6,070 nt of DNA from an uncultured Oscillospiraceae bacterium (GCA_947627085.1 CANQUO010000133.1:1-6070), one strand, 5' to 3'. Counted from the first letter of the stretch, positions 1 to 5,121 are shown. The notes: a model not told the origin generated them from the letters alone. Made by a program: numbers and translations.

Positions 1-1
1 C

Positions 2-1078
2 TTCACCATCGGCAACGAGTTCCGGCTTGCGGAGCTCAAGCACATGGGCCGTCAGGCCATCACCGTGGGCATCCTCCAGGCCGTGATCACCACCGTATTG
101 GTGGACGCGGGACTTATCGCCCTCCACTTCATATCCCCGAAGCTCATATCCATCCCCTCGGCCATAACTCTTGGCTCCATCGCCGCGGCCACCGCCCCGG
201 CGGCCACGCTGATGGTGGTGCGGCAATATAAGGCCAACGGCCCCCTCACGAAGCTCCTTTTGCTGGTGGTGGCCATTGACGACGCCGTAGGCCTCATGCT
301 GTTCTCCGCCTCCTTCGGCGTGGCGACGGCCATCGAGAAGGGCATCATCAGCCTGCGGACCATACTTATAGAGCCGGTCATCGAGATCGTCCTCTCACTC
401 CTTCTGGGCGCGCTGGCCGGCTGGCTCCTCCACCGGTTCGAAAAATACTTCCACTCCCGCTCAAAGCGCCTGTCCCTGTCCATCACCTGCGTGCTGGCCT
501 CGGTGGGCGTATCCATGACGGAGTTTGAGGTGGGCGGCGTCCACATCGGCTTCAGCCTCCTTCTTGTGTGCATGATGGCCGGGACGGTGTTTTGCAACAT
601 CTGCGACTTCTCCCAGGAGCTCATGGGGCGCATCGACGACTGGACGGCGCCGGTGTTCGTGCTGTTCTTCGTCCTGTCCGGCGCGGAGCTGGACATGCGC
701 ATACTCTCCCAGCCCACGGTCCTGCTCATCGGCGTCGTCTACATCCTCTTCCGCTCCCTTGGCAAGTACGTGGGCGCCTTCGGCAGCTGCGCGATGACGA
801 AATGCGCCCCGAATATCACGAAATACATAGGCATCACCCTCCTGCCCCAGGCCGGCGTGGCCCTGGGCATGGCCCTCACCGCCACACAGCTCGCCGACGG
901 CGCGGTGGTCCGGAACGTGGTGCTCTTCTCGGTGCTGGTCTATGAGCTCGTCGGCCCGGCCCTCACCAAAAAGGCCCTCATGGCTGCCGGCGAGATAAAG
1001 CCCGAGGGCCGCACCAGCGCCCGCCGGCGCAACGGCCCCGTGGCCATCTTCCACCTGGGTCACCACAAGGCGCAATAG
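2..1078 (+). CDS. Cation:proton antiporter (Na+/H+ exchanger family), 3' part
   Basis: Integral membrane antiporter of the Na_H_Exchanger (CPA) superfamily, expected to exchange Na+ or K+ for H+ across the cytoplasmic membrane. The frame is open from base 2, reading FTIGNEFRLAELKHMG before the first in-frame ATG at 44. That stretch fits the interior of the family, so the gene begins left of the window and the ATG is not the true start. About 359 residues are visible, mostly hydrophobic segments split by short charged loops. The key motif is VVAIDDAVGL; the two Asp codons at 278-283 match the paired aspartates typical of electrogenic exchangers. Further family-like stretches are VLFFVLSGAELDM (about 648-698) and TLLPQAGVALGMAL (about 836-880). 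The C-terminus is a short basic tail (TSARRRN) with no regulatory TrkA-N domain. The stop TAG at 1076-1078 is followed six bases later by a 13-bp hairpin. Ion specificity cannot be read from the sequence. Confidence 0.88.
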   Translation, partial: FTIGNEFRLAELKHMGRQAITVGILQAVITTVLVDAGLIALHFISPKLISIPSAITLGSIAAATAPAATLMVVRQYKANGPLTKLLLLVVAIDDAVGLMLFSASFGVATAIEKGIISLRTILIEPVIEIVLSLLLGALAGWLLHRFEKYFHSRSKRLSLSITCVLASVGVSMTEFEVGGVHIGFSLLLVCMMAGTVFCNICDFSQELMGRIDDWTAPVFVLFFVLSGAELDMRILSQPTVLLIGVVYILFRSLGKYVGAFGSCAMTKCAPNITKYIGITLLPQAGVALGMALTATQLADGAVVRNVVLFSVLVYELVGPALTKKALMAAGEIKPEGRTSARRRNGPVAIFHLGHHKAQ

Positions 1079-1083
1079 CATTG

Positions 1084-1113
1084 GACGTCCCCGGCCTTTC
1101 GGCCGGGGACGTC
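1084..1113. repeat. Perfect 13-bp inverted repeat just after the antiporter gene
   Basis: GACGTCCCCGGCC at 1084-1096 pairs perfectly with 1101-1113 around a TTTC loop. It begins six bases after the antiporter stop, where a terminator would sit. No proper T-run follows (only AGTTTGT), so it is a poor intrinsic terminator on paper. It may instead act as a 3'-end stabilising hairpin or be a repetitive element. Confidence 0.75.
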
Positions 1114-1116
1114 AGT

Positions 1117-1149
1117 TTGTCGACAAAGGCCGTTGGCCTTTGTCGACAA
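1117..1149. repeat. Perfect 15-bp inverted repeat with doubled TTGTCGACAA
   Basis: TTGTCGACAAAGGCC at 1117-1131 pairs perfectly with 1135-1149 around a three-base loop. Each arm contains TTGTCGACAA, itself a 10-bp palindrome, so that word occurs twice (1117-1126 and 1140-1149). The element starts three bases after the previous hairpin. The nested palindromic design looks like an interspersed repeat or a protein-binding site more than a terminator, and no T-run follows. Confidence 0.75.
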
Positions 1150-1178
1150 GGGAGAACGTGCGGCGGGGACGGGGGTTC

Positions 1179-1259
1179 GGGCGGGTTTGGAACCCGCCCC
1201 TACGGGGTGATTGGGGGGATTTCCCTATTGTGCCGTAGGGGAGGGTCCGTGACCCTCCC
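1179..1259. repeat. Pair of facing REP-like hairpins (CCCCTACGG / CCGTAGGGG)
   Basis: The first hairpin pairs GGGCGGGTT (1179-1187) with AACCCGCCC (1191-1199) and runs into CCCCTACGG (1197-1205). The second begins with CCGTAGGGG (1233-1241), the exact reverse complement of that tail, and then pairs GGGAGGGTC (1239-1247) with GACCCTCCC (1251-1259). The two units therefore face each other across a 27-base G-rich spacer. This matches the form of extragenic repeats that I recall from many Clostridia genomes (memory, not a search). The arms differ between the two copies while the CCGTAGGGG tail is kept. Confidence 0.65.
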
Positions 1260-1269
1260 GTTTTGAAAT

Positions 1270-1308
1270 AAACGCCTAAGGCGCAACCTTTTTGGGCGCG
1301 GGCGTTTT
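1270..1308. other. Weak terminator-like hairpin region
   Basis: AAACGCC (1270-1276) can pair with GGCGTTT (1301-1307), which is followed by one more T. Inside, CGCCTAAGGCG (1273-1283) is a competing small palindrome. The loop is long and the T-run is only four bases, so a terminator role is doubtful. It is recorded because it is the last structured element before the AT-rich promoter region of the LysR fragment. Confidence 0.25.
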
Positions 1309-1362
1309 ATGTCGAATATTGATACTTTTTTTGGTAAATTGATTTGTCTTTTGTATAAATTA

Positions 1363-1391
1363 TTGCACAAAATGGTTTTAGGTGGTATACT
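1363..1391 (+). promoter_or_regulatory. SigA-type promoter of the LysR-like gene
   Basis: TTGCAC at 1363-1368 and TATACT at 1386-1391 are separated by exactly 17 bases. TG at 1383-1384, one base before the -10 box, makes it an extended -10 promoter. Transcription should start near 1398, giving a leader of about 60 bases. The 5' context is AT-rich. This is the only strong promoter seen in the 1079-1449 spacer. Confidence 0.65.
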
Positions 1392-1443
1392 TTTTCTGGA
1401 ATAAAAGCCTGATATCGACAAAAATGTCCCATCTTGTACAAAA

Positions 1444-1449
1444 AGAGGA
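1444..1449 (+). promoter_or_regulatory. Ribosome binding site deciding the TTG start of the LysR fragment
   Basis: AGAGGA lies nine bases before the TTG at 1459, which is good spacing, but immediately before the TTG at 1450, which is too close. It therefore favours 1459 as the start. Confidence 0.55.
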
Positions 1450-1458
1450 TTGAATATC

Positions 1459-1731
1459 TTGAAAATACAGAGCATGAGAGAATTTATAACCCTGTCGGAG
1501 CTTAAAAACTTCAACTACGCCTCGGAGAAGCTTTTCCTCTCCCAGCCCACCCTGTCCAGGCACATAAAGGAGCTGGAGGAGGAGCTTGGCGTGACGTTGT
1601 TCAACCGCTCCACCCGCCGCGTGGAGCTGACGGAGTACGGTCAGTACTTCCTCCCCTTCGCCAAGCGCATCGTCTCGGCGGAGGACGAGTACACCGAGGG
1701 CTTCGCCCGTATGCGGAAAGCTTCTGAATAA
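1459..1731 (+). CDS. LysR-type regulator, DNA-binding domain only (truncated)
   Basis: The encoded protein of about 90 residues is the N-terminal winged helix-turn-helix and the start of the linker helix of a LysR-type transcriptional regulator. The pattern MREFITLSELKNFNYASEKLF, then LSQPTLSRHIKELEEELG, then LFNRSTRRVELTEYG is diagnostic. A full family member has about 300 residues; the whole substrate-binding domain is missing and TAA follows at 1729-1731. I chose the TTG at 1459 because AGAGGA (1444-1449) lies nine bases upstream and the protein then starts MKIQSMREF, as in relatives. The TTG at 1450 directly abuts the SD, and ATG 1474 would remove conserved residues. Beyond the stop there are only hairpins and a convergent gene, so the rest of the gene is not nearby in another frame. 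It is most likely a remnant. A DNA-binding-only protein is possible, since promoter and SD look intact. The target is unknown. Confidence 0.8.
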   Translation: MKIQSMREFITLSELKNFNYASEKLFLSQPTLSRHIKELEEELGVTLFNRSTRRVELTEYGQYFLPFAKRIVSAEDEYTEGFARMRKASE

Positions 1732-1757
1732 TTTAAAAGGCGGAGCCTTTTAAATTA
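1729..1757. repeat. 13-bp inverted repeat overlapping the LysR-fragment stop codon
   Basis: TAATTTAAAAGGC at 1729-1741 pairs perfectly with GCCTTTTAAATTA at 1745-1757 around a GGA loop. The first three bases of the left arm are the stop codon of the LysR fragment. The stop thus coincides with the edge of the repeat, as expected if a repeat element joined the gene and supplied the stop. It is followed by GAGGGGG rather than Ts, so it is not a terminator by itself. Confidence 0.7.
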
Positions 1758-1770
1758 GAGGGGGACGTGC

Positions 1771-1816
1771 GAAAAAAATTGCGAAAATGCCCGCGGGCAT
1801 ATTCGCGATTTTTTTC
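1771..1816. terminator. Bidirectional intrinsic terminator between convergent genes
   Basis: This is a 46-base near-perfect palindrome centred between 1793 and 1794. A run of seven As (1772-1778) is mirrored by seven Ts (1809-1815). The inner arms GCGAA/TTCGC and ATGCCCG/CGGGCAT are interrupted only by one A-A mismatch and one T-G pair. An A-tract, a GC-rich stem and a T-tract in both directions are the classic form of a shared terminator, suited to the convergent LysR fragment (+) and GNAT gene (-). Confidence 0.75.
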
Positions 1817-1820
1817 TGCC

Positions 1821-1858
1821 GTCACGCCGCGCGCCGCCGGAGGCGGCACTTGTGTGAC
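1821..1858. repeat. GC-rich hairpin with GTCAC/GTGAC flanks
   Basis: GCCGCC (1833-1838) pairs with GGCGGC (1842-1847) around GGA, the same loop as in the 1729-1757 hairpin. GTCAC (1821-1825) and GTGAC (1854-1858) can close it from outside, with an unpaired stretch between. It is part of the repeat cluster and has no T-run of its own. Confidence 0.5.
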
Positions 1859-1867
1859 AAAAGGGAT

Positions 1868-1896
1868 TTTTCGCAAGGCACGTGTCCTTGCGAAAA
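1868..1896. terminator. 11-bp hairpin at the 3' end of the minus-strand operon
   Basis: TTTTCGCAAGG (1868-1878) pairs perfectly with CCTTGCGAAAA (1886-1896) around a loop containing CACGTG. It lies four bases beyond the stop codon of the GNAT gene on the minus strand, where a terminator is expected. The trailing T-tract in that direction is weak (AT, CCC, TTTT), so it may act together with the palindrome at 1771-1816 or as a 3'-end protector. Confidence 0.5.
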
Positions 1897-1900
1897 TTAT

Positions 1901-2332
1901 TTAATTAGGGGTTGAGCGGATCATAGCGATGTGGGGGATGCCGTCCTCAAGGTAGGGCTCCGAACGCTTTTTGAAGTCAAAGCGCTCGTAGAAGGGGCGG
2001 GCGTACTGTTGGGCGCTTATGAGTATCTCTCTGGCGGCGAATTTCTCCTCCGCCACGGCGATGCCCCTTTCCATGATAAGGCTCCCCAGGCCCTCCCGGC
2101 GGTACGCCGTGACCACACGGCCTATATGGACGCCCTGACTTTCATAAACCCGAAGGCACGCCACCACGCCGCGCCCGTCCTTTGCCCAGACGTGATAGGC
2201 GTCCTTATCGATGCCGTCCGGGTCCTGATAGACGCAGTTTTGCTCCACCACGAACACCCGGGAGCGAAGAGCCAGGATATCGTAGAGCTCCTCCGCCGTG
2301 AGCTCATTGAAATGCTTTGCAAATATCTCCAT
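1901..2332 (-). CDS. ElaA-like GNAT family N-acetyltransferase
   Basis: A 143-residue acetyltransferase of the GNAT superfamily, expected to move an acetyl group from acetyl-CoA to an amine; its substrate is unknown. It resembles the ElaA subgroup in length and signature. Residues 22-47 (LRSRVFVVEQNCVYQDPDG, then H47) carry the typical R-x-x-V-F-V-V-E-Q-x-C-x-Y-x-D pattern. Residues 70-87 form motif A, with RREGLG (78-83) as the acetyl-CoA pyrophosphate loop ([RQ]xxGxG). The C-terminal EDGIPHI (129-135) is another ElaA hallmark. There is no signal peptide or membrane segment, so it is cytoplasmic. The ATG (2332-2330) overlaps the TGA of the upstream GTPase-nuclease gene by one base (TGATG). 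It has no convincing SD of its own, so translation is probably coupled. It ends at TAA 1903-1901, before a hairpin. Confidence 0.85.
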   Translation of the reverse strand: MEIFAKHFNELTAEELYDILALRSRVFVVEQNCVYQDPDGIDKDAYHVWAKDGRGVVACLRVYESQGVHIGRVVTAYRREGLGSLIMERGIAVAEEKFAAREILISAQQYARPFYERFDFKKRSEPYLEDGIPHIAMIRSTPN

Positions 2333-4344
2333 CAGTCCGTCATACCCCTGTTGTAGTCCCGAAGGTAGTCCTCGATTGCCCGCTCGATGGTCTTTACCTC
2401 CGCCTCGAATGCGCTGGCCGGCACTCTCAGGGCCCCCGCGCCCAGTATTATCATCTGCTCCATGCCGTCGGAGGTGGCCACCCGGACGTTGTGGCGCTTT
2501 GAGAGGTCGTAGGCGGCTTTTTCGATGTACATGTCCGCCGTCTCCGCCTCCTTGGTGTAGACCACGCTCACGCCGCCCAGCCTGTCCACACGGCCGGGGT
2601 TATTTTTCACCTTGTAGGCGTCGAACACCACTATCACCGCGCACTGGCGGAAGCCCTGGTAGTTGCGAAGCCTCTCGATGAGCTTCTCCCTGGCCGAATC
2701 CAAGCTCTGGGCGGCCAGCTTTTTAAGGTCCTCCCAGGCGAAGATTATGTTGTACCCGTCCACCAGCACGAATTCAAGTCCGTCCTTTTGCGGTACGGGC
2801 TTTCTTTTTTGGGCCTTGGGCTCCGTCCTGGGCCGGGGGTCCGACCGTATGGCCTCCTCACCCCGCTCTATTTTCCCGTATGTCCGCTCGAATATGGCCA
2901 TGAGCTCCTTGTCCGTGGCGGCAAGCCTCACGTATCTGGCCGCCGCCTCCCGCACCGGGTCCGGGGGCTTTGGGGGGTTTAAGGTGCTCTCCAGGTGCAT
3001 ACGGTTCGGCACCTCATACCAGGGCACCACCACCCCCGCCCCGTGTGAGCAGAATACGCTGTCCGGGGAGTTTGCAAGGTCCGCCACCGGGTCGTAGCCC
3101 AGGGCCTCCACCACCGCGTCCTGCTCAGGGCATGGTTCGTAGCCGTGGAATACGAAGCTCACGCGCCCCCGGCCACGGGTGTAGGCCGTCACCTCGCCGG
3201 GGTACTCCCTCAGCGCCGACACCGGCCCGGAGCCCGTGAGCACCGTCATATCCTCCACATCGTCCCCCTGGGCAAACCTTGCGCCCATGCGCTGAAGGTC
3301 CGTCATGGCCCTGCCGACATTCGCCCGGGGAAGCTCCATCCGAAAGTCGTACCAGGGCTCCAAAAGGACGCTCTCCGCACGCATCAGCCCCTGGCGCACC
3401 GCCCGGTAGGTGGCCTCACGGAAGTCGCCTCCCTCGGTGTGCTTCAAATGCGCCCGCCCGGCGGTGAGGGTAATTTTTATGTCCGTTATGGGCGAGCCCG
3501 TCAGCACGCCAAGGTGCTGTTTTTCATGAAGGTGGGTCAAAATGAGCCTCTGCCAGCTCCTGGCTAAGGTGTCCTCCGGTACGTCGGCCTTTATCTCCAC
3601 ACCGCTCCCCCGCTCACCGGGCTCAAGTATAAGGTGCACCTCGGCGTAGTGGCGCAATGGCTCGTAGTGCCCCACGCCCTCCACGCGATTGGCGATAGTC
3701 TCCCTATATATGATGTTCCCCGGGCCGAATTTAAGCTCAAGGCCGAACCTGTCCTTTGCCAGCTTGCTTATTATCTCCAGCTGTACCTGGCCCATTATCT
3801 GGGCGCTGAGGCTCTGGGTCCGGGGCTCCCACACGAGCCTGAGCTCCGGCTCCTCCTCCTCAAGCTGTCTCAGCTCCGCCAGGGTCCTGTGGATATCGCA
3901 CCCGGCGGGCAGTATAAGCGCGTAATTCATCACCGGCTCCAGCGCCGGGGCCCTGCCGTCCGGCTCAGCGCCAAGCCCCTGCCCCGCGAAGGTGGCCGAA
4001 AGGCCCGTGACCGCCACGATATCCCCGGGCAGGGCCTCGTTTACAGGGGCAAATTTCGCCCCGGAGTAAACCCTGAGCTCCGTGACCTTCTCCTCCCAGT
4101 CCGGCCCCGTCACCGTGTCCCGGACGTGAAGGGCGCCGCCGGTGATCTTCATATGGGTGAGCCTCTTGCCCTCCTCGTCCCTGGATATCTTGAACACCTT
4201 AGCGGCAAAGCCGTCCCTCGGCGCCGTCACCGGCGCGAAGCGCTCAAGGCCCGTGAGGAATTTTTCCACACCCTGAAGCTTCAGCGCCGCGCCGAACCAG
4301 CATGGGCGAAAAGGCCCTGTCAAGGGCCTTATCCGAAAGCTCAC
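2332..4344 (-). CDS. C-terminal fragment: EF-G/TetM domains II-V plus Rae1-like NYN endonuclease domain
   Basis: The 670-codon frame begins inside the G domain. The first 12 residues are out-of-frame shadow and family sequence starts at PCWFGAALK (14-22), the G5 region. Domain II is about 46-118 (KVFKISRDEEGKRL, then GDIVAVTGL). Domain III is about 137-217 (QIMGQVQLEIISKLAKDRFG). Domain IV is about 223-330 (HYAEVHLILEPGERGSG, then GGDFREATYRAV). Domain V is about 331-405. A lineage-type extension (FCSHGAGVVVPWYEV, 431-445) and a Lys/Arg/Pro-rich linker (500-521) lead to the NYN domain, 523-660. That domain closely follows B. subtilis YacP/Rae1: LVDGYN with D529, VVFDAYKVK with D575, TKEAETADMYIEK, and VATSDGMEQ with D626; these acidic residues would bind the metal. 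The GTG at 4344 has GGAG four bases upstream, so separate initiation cannot be excluded. The gene ends with TGA overlapping the ATG of the GNAT gene. Confidence 0.85.
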   Translation of the reverse strand: MSFRIRPLTGPFRPCWFGAALKLQGVEKFLTGLERFAPVTAPRDGFAAKVFKISRDEEGKRLTHMKITGGALHVRDTVTGPDWEEKVTELRVYSGAKFAPVNEALPGDIVAVTGLSATFAGQGLGAEPDGRAPALEPVMNYALILPAGCDIHRTLAELRQLEEEEPELRLVWEPRTQSLSAQIMGQVQLEIISKLAKDRFGLELKFGPGNIIYRETIANRVEGVGHYEPLRHYAEVHLILEPGERGSGVEIKADVPEDTLARSWQRLILTHLHEKQHLGVLTGSPITDIKITLTAGRAHLKHTEGGDFREATYRAVRQGLMRAESVLLEPWYDFRMELPRANVGRAMTDLQRMGARFAQGDDVEDMTVLTGSGPVSALREYPGEVTAYTRGRGRVSFVFHGYEPCPEQDAVVEALGYDPVADLANSPDSVFCSHGAGVVVPWYEVPNRMHLESTLNPPKPPDPVREAAARYVRLAATDKELMAIFERTYGKIERGEEAIRSDPRPRTEPKAQKRKPVPQKDGLEFVLVDGYNIIFAWEDLKKLAAQSLDSAREKLIERLRNYQGFRQCAVIVVFDAYKVKNNPGRVDRLGGVSVVYTKEAETADMYIEKAAYDLSKRHNVRVATSDGMEQMIILGAGALRVPASAFEAEVKTIERAIEDYLRDYNRGMTD

Positions 4345-4876
4345 CTCTCTCCAGGTGCTCCTCCAAAAGCTCCTCGTCGCAAAGGGCCAGCGCCTCCGAA
4401 TCGAAGCGCGCCGGGTCGAAAAAGCCGTCCCCCAGGGCCTTTGTGAGCTCGGAAAGTATCCCCTCCCGGTCCGCCCCGGGAAGGTCCATCTTGTTTATGA
4501 AGAGCGCCGTGGGTATGTTCCTGTCCCGAAGGAGCTTCCAGAGCGTCCTCGTGTGGCTCTGGACGCCCTCCGGAGCGGAGACGACGAGAATGGCGCAGTC
4601 CAAAACGTCCAGCGTCCGCTCCGCCTCCGCCGAAAAATCCACATGCCCCGGCGTATCGAGGAGCGTGGCCGTCTTTTTCCCCAATGTAAGCCTTGCCTCC
4701 TTGGAGAATATGGTTATCCCCCGCTCCCGCTCCAGGGTGAAGTTATCTAAAAAGGCATCCCCATGGTCCACCCTTCCCAATTTCCTTATATCCCCGGCGC
4801 TGTACAAAAGGGCCTCGGACAGCGTGGTCTTACCCGCGTCCACATGGGCCAGTATCCCGATCACCGTCCTTGGCAC
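4244..4876 (-). CDS. N-terminal fragment of the TetM/EF-G-like factor: GTPase motifs G1-G4
   Basis: This frame encodes the first part of a translational GTPase. G1/P-loop is AHVDAGKTT (residues 10-18), G2 is RGIT (52-55), G3 is DTPGH (74-78, whose His corresponds to the catalytic His of EF-G), and G4 is NKMD (128-131). The start is GTG at 4876, preceded by GAGGGGG seven bases upstream and by AAAGGAG a little further out; the family normally begins a few residues before G1, as here. The genuine sequence runs to about residue 189 (DKALDRAF). The remaining 21 residues up to the TGA at 4246-4244 are out-of-frame readthrough with no family resemblance. The G5 motif lies in the other frame, so this fragment alone should not form a complete guanine-nucleotide pocket. 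It is the first gene of the operon behind the promoter at 4907-4935. Confidence 0.8.
   Translation of the reverse strand: MPRTVIGILAHVDAGKTTLSEALLYSAGDIRKLGRVDHGDAFLDNFTLERERGITIFSKEARLTLGKKTATLLDTPGHVDFSAEAERTLDVLDCAILVVSAPEGVQSHTRTLWKLLRDRNIPTALFINKMDLPGADREGILSELTKALGDGFFDPARFDSEALALCDEELLEEHLERGELSDKALDRAFSPMLVRRGAEASGCGKIPHGP
4306..4330 (-). other. Frame-break site: TTTT run with SD-like AGGG and adjacent hairpin
   Basis: On the minus strand the junction reads AGGG (4318-4315), CC, TTTT (4312-4309), CGC. Reading TTT then CGC, skipping one T, restores the family sequence ALDRAF then RPCWFGAALK. AAGGCCCT (4330-4323 on the minus strand) pairs with AGGGCCTT (4318-4311) around a four-base loop, so an 8-bp hairpin covers the site. 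Family members recalled from memory have about five more residues between the helix and PCWFG. A small deletion of 3n+2 bases is therefore an alternative to a single-base insertion. Confidence 0.65.
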
Positions 4877-4906
4877 GGGCGATCCCCCTCTCCTTTGACT
4901 TCGGAT

Positions 4907-4935
4907 ATTATACTACCGTTTCCGGTAAAACGCAA
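4907..4935 (-). promoter_or_regulatory. SigA-type promoter of the GTPase-nuclease / GNAT operon
   Basis: On the minus strand TTGCGT (4935-4930) and a perfect TATAAT (4912-4907) are 17 bases apart. Transcription should start near 4900, leaving a leader of only about 24 bases that holds the SD sites. The spacer contains an inverted repeat, TACCG-N4-CGGTA (4914-4927), lying where a repressor could block RNA polymerase. Confidence 0.7.
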
Positions 4936-4984
4936 CAGAGAGGGATAAGCGCCAAAAGTAGTTTTTCTTCGACAAAATCTCCTA

Positions 4985-5013
4985 TTTACAATTTGTCCCA
5001 TTCGTTGTATTAT
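4985..5013 (+). promoter_or_regulatory. Candidate promoter of a short non-coding transcript
   Basis: TTTACA (4985-4990) and TATTAT (5008-5013) are exactly 17 bases apart, one mismatch from consensus in each box. The predicted start is near 5020. The only thing downstream before the terminator at 5094-5121 is a structured stretch of about 75 bases without a gene. The sequence is AT-rich, so a chance match is possible. Confidence 0.4.
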
Positions 5014-5019
5014 TTGATT

Positions 5020-5121
5020 ACAGCTTATCCGATCCTCGAAATCTTACCTATCGAGAACCGTAAGCTCATATCTTTATCCCACAACCCTATTTTGGCGGGC
5101 CTCCGGCCCGCCCCTTTTTTT
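5020..5121 (+). ncRNA. Putative small RNA of about 100 bases upstream of gdhA
   Basis: The unit has a candidate promoter at 4985-5013, a body without a credible reading frame, and a strong intrinsic terminator at 5094-5121. The body can fold: AGCTTA (5022-5027) pairs with TAAGCT (5061-5066), and within it CTCGA (5035-5039) pairs with TCGAG (5051-5055), leaving an 11-base loop. I recognise no known family; there is no T-box, glutamine-riboswitch or 6S-like signature. The terminator otherwise has no partner gene, because the neighbouring gene to the left runs the other way. It could also be the end of a decayed gene. Confidence 0.35.
5094..5121 (+). terminator. Strong rho-independent terminator
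   Basis: GGCGGGCC (5094-5101) pairs perfectly with GGCCCGCC (5105-5112) around a TCC loop, followed by CC and seven Ts (5115-5121). The T-run lies only on the plus-strand side, so it works rightwards. It lies about 60 bases before the gdhA promoter and so insulates gdhA from upstream transcription. Confidence 0.85.

Larger units (their letters stand above)
2332..4876 (-). pseudogene. TetM/EF-G-like GTPase fused to a YacP/Rae1-type NYN nuclease; whole locus with a frame break
   Basis: This is the full locus. Two overlapping frames together give one protein of about 847 residues: G domain, EF-G domains II-V as in TetM/TetO ribosomal protection proteins, a roughly 115-residue extension with a basic linker, then an NYN nuclease domain. 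The 0-frame from GTG 4876 reaches the codon TTT at 4312-4310. Dropping one T of the TTTT run (4312-4309 on the minus strand) joins it to the frame that ends at 2332. Nothing else in about 2.5 kb is broken and catalytic motifs are intact in both parts. The break is therefore recent, a sequencing or assembly error, or a +1 recoding site. I class it as pseudogene because, as written, no complete protein results. It is not evidence for tetracycline resistance: TetM-like factors of this kind in Clostridia are often housekeeping or uncharacterised. Confidence 0.6.

Noticed and set aside
1318..1343. Direct repeat ATTGAT at 1318 and 1338 as a regulator site for the LysR fragment
   Set aside because: Six-base repeats in very AT-rich DNA are expected by chance, and no clear T-N11-A inverted LysR box is present there.
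1450..1458. TTG at 1450 as start of the LysR fragment
   Set aside because: It abuts the AGAGGA ribosome binding site with no spacer; TTG 1459 has nine-base spacing and gives the family-typical N-terminus.
3634..4446. Plus-strand open frame of 270 codons opposite the GTPase-nuclease gene
   Set aside because: It is antisense to well-conserved EF-G-like domains; its composition is Pro/Arg/Leu-rich and it shows no motif. GC-rich third positions create such shadows.
2332..4876. Calling the GTPase a tetracycline resistance gene (tetM/tetO)
   Set aside because: The similarity is to the broad TetM/EF-G-like group; the fused nuclease domain, chromosomal setting without mobile-element genes, and frame break do not support a resistance claim from sequence alone.
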